64,000 nucleotides of DNA from Colletes latitarsis (lineage: Eukaryota > Arthropoda > Insecta > Hymenoptera > Colletidae), in assembly GCF_051014445.1 (NCBI RefSeq), contig NW_027488370.1:11160001-11224000 (forward strand), written 5' to 3'. The first letter of the stretch is position 1. Each line of letters begins with the position of its first letter. The notes beneath the pieces are model-generated. The model did not search any database. It worked only from the letters and a program-made list of their open reading frames with translations, and was not told the origin of the DNA. Below are positions 1 to 8,450 of this stretch, one piece after another. The translations under genes were made by a program, and so were the position numbers.

Positions 1-129
1 TTCGCGTTTTTCACATACTTGTTGAACAGATCCTGGGTTTTTTCTGGTTTGGATCCCGTAGTAGTGTTGTACCACACTGAAACAGTCCATTAAACCTGGT
101 TTCGCTCATTATTTTAGAGGATAACGCAT
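1..129 (+). repeat. Partial E-class monomer at the left window edge
   Basis: This is the last three quarters of an E-class monomer, recognised by GGATCCCGTAGTAGTG and the ending CGCTCATTATTTTAGAGG. It carries the private variant GTGTTGTACC, also seen in the E monomers ending at 1009 and 4177, which ties it to the same ten-monomer family. Its start lies outside the window. Confidence 0.9.
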
Positions 130-1009
130 GTTAGGTCTAGGTCAGGCCTGGGATTTTCACTCATCAGACTCATACTTTCGCATTCTTCACATACTTGTTG
201 AACGGATCCTGGGGTTTTTCTGGTTTGGATCACGTAGTAATGTGGGACCACACTGAAACAATCAATTAAACCTGGTCTTGATAAATATTTTAGAGGATAA
301 CGCATGTTAGGTCTGGGTTAGGTCTAGGATTTGCCCTCATCAGGCTCATACTTTCGCATATTTCTCATACTTCATGGCTAGATCCTGGGCTATTTCTGGA
401 TTGGATCACGTAGTAAAGTGGTACCACACTGAAACATTCAATGAAACCTGGTCTGGATAAATATTTTAGAGGCTAACGCATCTTAGGTCTGGGTTAGGTC
501 TAAGATTTGCCCTCATCAGGCTCACAGTTTCGCGTTTTTCACATACTTGTTGAGCGGATCCTGGGTTTTTTCTGGTTTGGATCACGTAGTAATGTGGGAC
601 CTCACTGAAACAGTCAATTAAACCTGGTTTCGACCAATATTTTAGAGAATAATTCATGTTAGGTCTAGGTTAGGTCTGGGATTTGCTCTCATCAGGCTCA
701 TTCTTTCGCATATTTCTCATACTTGATGGCTAGATCCTGGGCTTTTTCTGGATTGCATCACGTAGTAATGAAGTACAACACTGAAACAGTCAATTAAACC
801 TGGTTTCCATCAATATTTTAGAGGACAACGCAAGTTAGGTCTGGGATAGGTCTGGGATTTGCCCTCATCAGCCTCATACTTTCGCGTTTTTCACATACTT
901 GTTGAACAGATCCTGGGTTTTTTCTGGTTTGGATCCCGTAGTAGTGTTGTACCACACTGAAACAGTCCATTAAACCTGGTTTCGCTCATTATTTTAGAGG
1001 ATAACGCAT
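130..1009 (+). repeat. Five-monomer higher-order repeat A-B-C-D-E (880 bp), first copy
   Basis: Five distinct 176-bp monomers follow in the order A (130), B (306), C (482), D (658) and E (834), and A restarts at 1010, exactly 880 bp later. Neighbouring monomers differ much more from each other than from the same class 880 bp away, which defines a higher-order repeat. This copy has the private variants GAGGCTAACGC at the end of B and GAGCGGATCC and GGGACCTCAC in C. All three return in the copy starting at 3298, so the two are closely related. Confidence 0.93.
306..327 (+). repeat. Doubled 11-bp motif at the monomer start (telomere-like TTAGG)
   Basis: Two 11-bp units, GTTAGGTCTGG and GTTAGGTCTAG, are adjacent here. 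Most monomers keep the pair with small changes (second copy GATAGGTCTGG, GTCAGGCCTGG or GTTAGGTCTGG). It is an internal tandem duplication. The TTAGG core resembles telomere repeats but the spacing is 11 bp, so I do not call it telomeric. Confidence 0.75.
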
Positions 1010-1589
1010 GTTAGGTCTAGGTCAGTCCTGGGATTTTCACTCATCAGACTCATACTTTCGCATTCTTCACATACTTGTTGAACGGATCCTGGGGTTTTTC
1101 TGGTTTGGTTCACGTAGTAACGTGGTACCACACTGAAACATTCAATTAAACCTGGTCTTGATAAATATTTTAGAGGATAACGCATGTTAGGTCTGGGTTA
1201 GGTCTAGGATTTGCCCTCATCAGGCCCATACTTTCGCATATTTCTCATACTTCATGGCTAGATCCTAGGCTATTTCTGGATTGGATCACGTAGTAAAGTG
1301 GTACCACACTGAAACATTCAATGAAACCTGGTCTGGATAAATACTTTAGAGGATAACGCATCTTAGGTCTGGGTTAGGTCTAAGATTTGCCCTCATCAGG
1401 CTCACAGTTTCGCGTTTTTCACATACTTGTTGAACGGATCCTGGGTTTTTTCTGGTTTGGATCACGTAGTAATGTGGGACCACACTGAAACAGTCAATTA
1501 AACCTGGTTTCGACCAATATTTTAGAGAATAATTCATGTTAGGTCTAGGTTAGGTCTGGGATTTGCTCTCATCAGGCTCATTCTTTCGC
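1010..1589 (+). repeat. Second A-B-C unit, alternative form, truncated in D
   Basis: A (1010), B (1186) and C (1362) follow the first unit but carry different variants: CAGTCCTGGG and GGTTCACGTAGTAACGTGG in A, and GAACGGATCC with an intact GGGACCACAC in C. These match the unit at 4178, not the one at 130. The D monomer beginning at 1538 switches near 1590 to a different sequence (CATATTTTTCATACATG), which marks a recombination junction. Confidence 0.85.
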
Positions 1590-2650
1590 ATATTTTTCAT
1601 ACATGTAGAACAGATCCTGGGTTTTTTCTGGTTTTGATCACGTAGTAATGAGGTACCACAATGAAACATTCAATTAAACCTGGTCTTGATAAAAATTTTA
1701 CAGAATAACGCATGTTAGGTCTGGGTTAGGTCTAGGATTTGCCCTCATCAGGCTCATACTTTCGCATATTTCTCATACTTCATGGCTAGATCCTGGGCTA
1801 TTTCTGGACTGGATCACGTAGTAATGTGGTACCACACTGAAACAGTCAATTAAACCTGGTTTCGATCAATATTTTAGAGAATAATTCATGTTAGGTCTAG
1901 GTTAGGTCTGGGATTTGCTCTCACCAGGCTCATTCTTTCGCATATTTCTCATACTTGATGGCTAGATCCTGGACTTTTTCTGGATTGCATCACGTAGTAA
2001 TGAAGTACCACACTGAAACAGTCAATTAAACCTGGTTTCGATCAATATTTTAGAGAATAATTCATGTTAGGTCTAGGTTAGGTCTGGGATTTGCTCTCAT
2101 CAGGCTCATTCTTTCGCATATTTTTCATACATGTAGAACAGATCCTGGGTTTTTTCTGTTTTGGATCACGTAGTAATGAAGTACAACACTGAAACAGTCA
2201 ATTAAACCTGGTTTCCATCAATATTTTACAGAATAACGCATGTTAGGTCTGGGTTAGGTCTAGGATTTGCCCTCATTAGGCTCATACTTTCGCATATTTC
2301 TCATACTTCATGGCTAGATCCTGGGCTTTTTCTGGATTGCATCACGTAGTAATGAAGTACCACGCTGAAACAGTCGATTAAACCTGGTTTCGATCAATAT
2401 TTTAGAGGATAACGCATGTTAGGTCTGGGATAGGTCCGGGATTTGACCTCATCAGACTCATACTTTCGCACACTTCACATACTCGTTTAACAGATCCTGG
2501 GTTTTTTCTGGTTTGGATCCCGTAGTAGTGTGGTACCACACTGAAACAGTCCATTAAACCTGTTTTCGCTCATTATTTTAGAGGATAACGCATGTTAGGT
2601 CTAGGTCAGGCCTGGGATTTTCACTCATCAGACTCATACTTTCACATTCT
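1590..2650 (+). repeat. Three-monomer (528 bp) local higher-order block of hybrid monomers
   Basis: Two copies of a three-monomer unit lie in tandem. The variant TTTTTCATACATGTAGAAC occurs at about 1594 and again 528 bp later at about 2122. Both copies share TTTTACAGAATAACGC at an end where the array normally has TTTTAGAGGATAACGC. Component monomers look like recombinants of classes B, C and D. The block separates two stretches of the ABCDE family. Confidence 0.75.
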
Positions 2651-3297
2651 TCACATACTTGTTGAACGGATACTGGGGTTTTTCTGGTTTGGATCACGTA
2701 GTAATGTGGGACCACACTGAAACAGTCAATTAAACCAGGTTTCGATCAATATTTTTGAGGATAACGCATGTTAGGTCTAGGTTAGGCCTGGGATTTTCAC
2801 TCATCGGACTCATACTTTCGCATTCTTCACATACTTGTTGAACGGATCCTGGGTTTTTTCTGGTTTGGATCACGTAGTAATGTGGGACCACACTGAAACA
2901 GTCAATTAAACCTGGTTTCGACCAATATTTTAGAGAATAATTCATGTTAGGTCTAGGTTAGGTCTGGGATTTGCTCTCATCAGGCTCATTCTTTCGCATA
3001 TTTCTCATACTTGATGGCTAGATCCTGGCCTTTTTCTGGATTGCATCACGTAGTAATGAAGTACAACACTGAAACAGTCAATTAAACCTGGTTTCCATCA
3101 ATATTTTAGAGGACAACGCAAGTTAGGTCTGGGATAGGTCTGGGATTTGCCCTCATCAGGCTCATACTTTCGGGTTTTTCACATACTTGTTGAACAGATC
3201 CTGGGTTTTTTCTGGTTTGGTTCCCGTAGTAGTGTGGTACCACACTGAAACAGTCCATTAAACCTGGTTTCGCTCATTATTTTAGAGGATAACGCAT
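2651..3297 (+). repeat. Return to A-like, D and E monomers
   Basis: The A-like monomer at 2770 keeps the A-class GATTTTCACTCATC half but ends like class C (GACCAATATTTTAGAGAATAATTC), so it is an A/C hybrid with B lost. A D monomer (2946) and an E monomer (3122) follow and lead into the complete unit at 3298. Confidence 0.75.
3231..3246. other. Perfect 16-bp palindrome, E-class dyad (AGTGTGGTACCACACT)
   Basis: AGTGTGGTACCACACT is its own reverse complement. The same palindrome occurs in many E monomers, for example 2527-2542, 4991-5006 and 9918-9933. Other classes keep the TGTGG/CCACA arms but vary the two central bases (TA, GA, GT, TT). Such a dyad could form a small cruciform or bind a dimeric protein; neither is shown here. 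Confidence 0.9.
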
Positions 3298-3473
3298 GTT
3301 AGGTCTAGGTCAGGCCTGGGATTTTCACTCATCAGACTCATACTTTCGCATTCTTCACATACTTGTTGAACGGATCCTGGGGTTTTTCTGGTTTGGATCA
3401 CGTAGTAATGTGGGACCACACTGAAACAATCAATTAAACCTGGTCTTGATAAATATTTTAGAGGATAACGCAT
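3298..3473 (+). repeat. Reference A-class monomer
   Basis: Class A is marked by TCAGGCCTGGG after the first TTAGGTCT, GATTTTCACTCATCAGAC instead of GATTTGCCCTCATCAGGC, GCATTCTTCACATAC, GAACGGATCC, a GGGG before a five-T run, the dyad centre GTGGGACCAC, and CAATCAATTAAACCTGGTC followed by TTGATAAATATT. Length is 176 bp. It contains four CpGs. Confidence 0.9.
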
Positions 3474-3649
3474 GTTAGGTCTGGGTTAGGTCTAGGATTT
3501 GCCATCATCAGGCTCATACTTTCGCATATTTCTCATACTTCATGGCTAGATCCTGGGCTATTTCTGGATTGGATCACGTAGTAAAGTGGTACCACACTGA
3601 AACATTCAATGAAACCTGGTCTGGATAAATATTTTAGAGGCTAACGCAT
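3474..3649 (+). repeat. Reference B-class monomer
   Basis: Class B begins with the doubled 11-bp motif (GTTAGGTCTGG then GTTAGGTCTAG). It has GCATATTTCTCATACTTC with ATGGCTAGATCC in place of TTGAACGGATCC, GGGCTATTTCTGGATTGG, GTAGTAAAGTGGTACCACAC, and CATTCAATGAAACCTGGTC with TGGATAAATATT. It usually ends GCATC, so the monomer after it starts CTTAGG. Confidence 0.9.
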
Positions 3650-3825
3650 CTTAGGTCTGGGTTAGGTCTAAGATTTGCCCTCATCAGGCTCACAGTTTCG
3701 CGTTTTTCACATACTTGTTGAGCGGATCCTGGGTTTTTTCTGGTTTGGATCACGTAGTAATGTGGGACCTCACTGAAACAGTCAATTAAACCTGGTTTCG
3801 ACCATTATTTTAGAGAATAATTCAT
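3650..3825 (+). repeat. Reference C-class monomer
   Basis: Class C is marked by TCTAAGATTTGCC, GGCTCACAGTTTCGCG, a six-T run after CTGGG, GTGGGACC at the dyad and the distinctive end CGACCAATATTTTAGAGAAT followed by AATTC rather than GGATAACGC. In this copy the dyad reads GTGGGACCTCAC, which breaks one arm. Confidence 0.9.
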
Positions 3826-4001
3826 GTTAGGTCTAGGTTAGGTCTCGGATTTGCTCTCATCAGGCTCATTCTTAAGCATATTTCTCATACTTGATGGCTA
3901 GATCCTGGGCTTTTTCTGGATTGCATCACGTAGTAATGAAGTACAACACTGAAACAGTCAATTAAACCTGGTTTCCATCAATATTTTAGAGGACAACGCA
4001 A
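3826..4001 (+). repeat. Reference D-class monomer
   Basis: Class D is marked by GATTTGCTCTCATC, GGCTCATTCTTTCGC, CTTGATGGCTAGATCC, GGATTGCATCACG, the broken dyad AATGAAGTACAACACTG, and the end TTTCCATCAATATTTTAGAG with GACAACGCAAG. It is the one main class in which the TGTGG/CCACA arms are lost and only GTAC remains. This copy has CTTAAGCATATT where others have CTTTCGCATATT. Confidence 0.9.
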
Positions 4002-4177
4002 GTTAGGTCTGGGATAGGTCTGGGATTTGCCCTCATCAGCCTCATACTTTCGCGTTTTTCACATACTTGTTGAACAGATCCTGGGTTTTTTCTGGTTTGG
4101 ATCCCGTAGTAGTGTTGTACCACACTGAAACAGTCCATTAAACCTGGTTTCGCTCATTATTTTAGAGGATAACGAAT
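4002..4177 (+). repeat. Reference E-class monomer
   Basis: Class E is marked by GGGATAGGTCTGGG, GAACAGATCC, TTTGGATCCCGTAGTAGTG, the dyad with GGTACC at its centre, CAGTCCATTAAACC and the end CGCTCATTATTTTAGAGG. Most E monomers carry a perfect 16-bp palindrome at the dyad. This copy has GTGTTGTACC, which breaks it. Confidence 0.9.
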
Positions 4178-5057
4178 GTTAGGTCTAGGTCAGTCCTGGG
4201 ATTTTCACTCATCAGACTCATACTTTCGCATTCTTCACATACTTGTTGAACGGATCCTGGGGTTTTTCTGGTTTGGTTCACGTAGTAACGTGGTACCACA
4301 CTGAAACATTCAATTAAACCTGGTCTTGATAAATATTTTAGAGGATAACGCATGTTAGGTCTGGGTTAGGTCTAGGATTTGCCCTCATCAGGCTCATACT
4401 TTCGCATATTTCTCATACTTCATGGCTAGATCCTGGGCTATTTCTGGATTGGATCACGTAGTAAAGTGGTACCACACTGAAACATTCAATGAAACCTGGT
4501 CTGGATAAATATTTTAGAGGATAACGCATCTTAGGTCTGGGTTAGGTCTAAGATTTGCCCTCATCAGGCTCACAGTTTCGCGTTTTTCACATACTTGTTG
4601 AACGGATCCTGGGTTTTTTCTGGTTTGGATCACGTAGTAATGTGGGACCACACTGAAACAGTCAATTAAACCTGGTTTCGACCAATATTTTAGAGAATAA
4701 TTCATGTTAGGTCTAGGTTAGGTCTGGGATTTGCTCTCATCAGGCTCATTCTTTCGCATATTTCTCATACTTGATGGCTAGATTCTGGGCTTTTTCTGGA
4801 TTGCATCACGTAGTAATGAAGTACAACACTGAAACAGTCAATTAAACCTGGTTTCCATCAATATTTCAGAGGACAACGCAAGTTAGGTCTGGGATAGGTC
4901 TGGGATTTGCCCTCATCAGGCTCATACTTTCGGGTTTTTCACATACTTGTTGAACAGATCCTGGGTTTTTTCTGGTTTGGATCCCGTAGTAGTGTGGTAC
5001 CACACTGAAACAGTCCATTAAACCTGGTTTCGCTCATTATTTTAGAGGATAACGCAT

Positions 5058-5770
5058 CTTAGGTCTAGGTCAGGCCTGGGATTTTCACTCATCAGACTCA
5101 TACTTTCGCATTCTTCACATACTTGTTGAACGGATCCTGGGGTTTTTCTGGTTTGGATCACGTAGTAATGTGGGACCACACTGAAACAATCAATTAAACC
5201 TGGTCTTGATAAATATTTTAGAGGATAACGCATGTTAGGTCTGGGTTAGGTCTAGGATTTGCCCTTATCAGGCTCATACTTTCGCATATTTCTCATACTT
5301 CATGGCTAGATCCTGGGCTATTTCTGGATTGGATCACGTAGTAAAGTGGTACCACACTGAAACATTCAATGAAACCAGGTCTGGATAAATATTTTAGAGG
5401 CTAACGCATCTTAGGTCTGGGTTAGGTCTAAGATTTGCCCTAATCAGGCTCACAGTTTCGCGTTTTTCACATACTTGTTGAGCGGATCCTGGGTTTTTTC
5501 TGGTTTGGATCACGTAGTAATGTGGGACCTCACTGAAACAGTCAATTAAACCTGGTTTCGACCAATATTTTAGAGAATAATTCATGTTAGGTCTAGGTTA
5601 GGTCTGGGATTTGCTCTCATCAGGCTCATTCTTTCGCATATTTCTCATACTTGATGGTTAGATCCTGGGCTTTTTCTGGATTGCATCACGTAGTAATGAA
5701 GTACAACACTGAAACAGTCAATTAAACCTGGTTTCCATCAATATTTTAGAGGATAACGCAAGTTAGGTCT
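5058..5770 (+). repeat. Third ABCD(E) unit, grading into F-type monomers
   Basis: A (5058), B (5234), C (5410) and D (5586) are of the first alternating form: CAGGCC in A, GAGCGGATCC and GGGACCTCAC in C. Private variants are GCATCTTAGG at the start of A and CCTAATCAGG in C. From about 5762 the E slot is filled by a monomer with GATTAGCCC and GCACACTTCACATACTCG, the start of a different family. Confidence 0.85.
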
Positions 5771-8450
5771 GGGATAGGTCTGGGATTAGCCCTCATCAGA
5801 CTCATACTTTCGCACACTTCACATACTCGATGGCAAGATCCTGGGTTTTTTTCTGGTTTGGATCACGTAGTAATGTGTTTCCACACTGAAACAGACGATT
5901 AAACCTGGTTTCGATCAATATTTTAGAGGATAACGCAAGTTAGGTCTGGGATAGGTCTGGGATTTGCCCTCATCAGACTCATACTTTCGCACACTTCACT
6001 TACTCGTTGAACAGATCCTGGGTTATTTTCTGGTTTAGATCACATAGTAATGTGGTACCACACTGAAACAGTCGATTAAACCAGGTTTCGATCAATATTT
6101 TTGAGGATAACGCATGTTAGGTCTAAGGTTAGGCATGGGATTTTCACTCATCAGACTCATACTTTCGCATTCTTCACATACTTGTTGAACGGATCCTGGG
6201 TTTTTTCTGGTTTGGAACACGTCGTAATGTGGGTCCACACTGAAACAATCTATTAAACCTGGACTTGATAAAAATTTTAGAGGATAACGCATGTTAGGTC
6301 TGGGATAGGTCTGGGATTTGCCCTCATCAGACTCATACTTTCGCACACTTCACATACTCGTTGAACAGATCCTGGGTTATTTTCTGGTTTGGATCACATA
6401 GTAATGTGGTACCACACTGAAACAGTCGATTAAACCAGGTTTCGATCAGTATTATTGAAGATAACGCATGTTAGGTCTAGGTTAGGCATGGGATTTTCAC
6501 TCATCAGACTCATACTTTCGCATTCTTCACATACTTGTTGAACGGATCCTGGGTTTTTTCTGGTTTGGAACACGTCGTAATGTGGGTCCACACTGAAACA
6601 ATCTATTAAACCTGGTCTTGATAAAAATTTTAGAGGATAACGCATGTTAGGTCTGGGATAGGTCTGGGATTTGCCCTCATCAGACTCATACTTTCGCACA
6701 CTTCACATACTCGTTGAACAGATCCTGGGTTATTTTCTGGTTTGGATCACTAGTAATGTGGTACCGCTCTGAAACAGTCGATTAAACCAGGTTTTGATCA
6801 ATATTTTTGAGGATAACGCATGTTAGGTCTAGGTTAGGCTTGGGATTTTCACTCATCAGACTCATACTTTCGCATTCTTCGCATACTTGTTGAACTGATC
6901 CTGGGTTTTTTCTGGTTTGGATCACGTAGTAATGTGGTTCCACACTGAAACAGTCGGTTAAACCTAGTTTCGATCAATATTTTAGAGGATAACGCAAGTT
7001 AGGTCTGGAATAGGTCTGGGATTTGCCCTCATCAGACTCATACTTACGCACACTTCACATACTCGTTGAACAGATCCTGGGTTATTTTCTGGTTTGGATC
7101 ACATAGTAATGTGGTACCATACTGAAACAGTCGATTAAACCAGGTTTCGATCAATATTTTTGAGGATAACGCATGTTAGGTCTAGGTTAGGCCTGGGATT
7201 TTCACTCATCAGACTCATACTTTCGCATTCTTCACATACTTGTTGAACGGATCCTGGGTTTTTTCTGGTTTGTATCACGTAGTAATGTGGTACCACACTG
7301 AAACCGTCCATTAAACCTGGTTTCGCTCAATATTTTAGAGGATAACTCATGTTAGGTCTAGGTTAGGTCTGGGATTTGCTCTCATCAGGCTCATTCTTTC
7401 GCATATTTCTCATACTTCATGGCTAGATCCTGGGCTGTTTCTGCATTGTATCACGTAGTAATGTGGTACCACGCTGAAACAGTCAATTAAACCTGGTTTC
7501 GATCAATATTTTAGAGGATAACGCAAGTTAGGTCTGGGATAGGTCTAGGATTTGCCCTCATCAGGCTCTTACTATCGCATATTTCTCATACTTCATGGCT
7601 AGATCCTGGGCTATTTCTGGATTGGATCACGTAGTAAAGTGGTACCACACTGAAACATTCAATGAAACCTGTTCTGGATAAATATTTTAGAGGATAACGC
7701 ATCTTAGGTCTGGGTTAGGTCTAAGGTTTGCCCTCATCAGGCTCACAGTTTCGCGTTTTTCACATACTTGTTGAACAGATCCTGGGTTTTTTCTGGTTTG
7801 GATCCCGTAGTAGTGTGGTACCACACTGAAACAGTCCATTAAACCCGGTTTCGCTCAATATTTTAGAGGATAACTCATGTTAGGTCTAGGTTAGGTCTGG
7901 GATTTGCTCTCATCAGGCTCATTCTTTCGCATATTTCTCATACTTCATGGCTAGATCCTGGGCTGTTTCTGCATTGTATCACGTAGTAATGTGGTACCAC
8001 GCTGAAACAGTCAATTAAAGCTGGTTTCGATAAATATTTTAGAAGATAACGCAAGCTAGGTCTGGGATAGGTCTGGGATTAGCCCTCATCAGACTCATAC
8101 TTTCGCACACTTCACATACTCGTTGACAAGATCCTGGGTTTTTTTCTGGTTTGGATCACGTAGTAATGTGGTTCCACACTGAAACAGTCGATTAAACCTG
8201 GTTTCGATCAATATTTTAGAGGATAACGCAAGTTAGGTCTGGGATAGGTCTGGGGTTTGCCCTCATCAGGCTCATACTTTCGCGTTTTTCACATACTAGT
8301 TGAACAGATCCTGGATTTTTTCTGGTTTGGATCCCGTAGTACCACACTGAAACAGTCCATTAAACCTGGTTTCGCTCAATATTTTAGAGGATAACGCATG
8401 TTAGGTCTATGTCAGGCCTGGTTTTTTCACTCATCAGACTCATACTTTCG
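5771..8450 (+). repeat. F/G-type block, including a 353-bp dimer repeat
   Basis: F monomers have GCACACTTCACATACTCG, GGGTTATTTTCTGG (one base longer, 177 bp), GATCACATAGTAATG and CGATTAAACCAGG. G monomers have TAGGCATGGG, GGAACACGTCGTAATG and GTGGGTCCACAC. F and G alternate from about 5940 to 6830, with equivalent points 353 bp apart (6346 and 6699), so this is a two-monomer unit of 176 plus 177 bp. Further on, B-, E- and F-like monomers are mixed. A private form GGATCACTAGTAATG with CCGCTCTG lies near 6748. Confidence 0.82.
8232..8399 (+). repeat. Short 168-bp monomer with an 8-bp dyad deletion
   Basis: The dyad reads CCCGTAGTACCACACTG, lacking AGTGTGGT, the left arm of the 16-bp palindrome. 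The deletion removes exactly half the palindrome, as expected from slippage or hairpin loss during replication. The same event is present at 15799-15966, 7567 bp away, so it predates that duplication. Confidence 0.88.

Larger units (their letters stand above)
3298..5057 (+). repeat. Complete ten-monomer higher-order repeat (1760 bp)
   Basis: Two ABCDE pentamers (3298-4177 and 4178-5057) alternate in fixed variants. The first has CAGGCCTGGG in A and GAGCGGATCC in C. The second has CAGTCCTGGG and GGTTCACGTAGTAACG in A and GAACGGATCC in C. The same alternation is seen from 130 to about 1590, exactly 3168 bp (18 monomers) earlier, and the first form starts again at 5058. The true repeat is therefore ten monomers, built by duplication of a five-monomer ancestor followed by divergence. 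Confidence 0.88.

Noticed and set aside
306..327. Telomeric repeat tract
   Set aside because: TTAGG units are spaced 11 bp apart with TCTGG or TCTAG between them and occur only twice per monomer; no tandem TTAGG, TTAGGG or TTTAGGG run exists.
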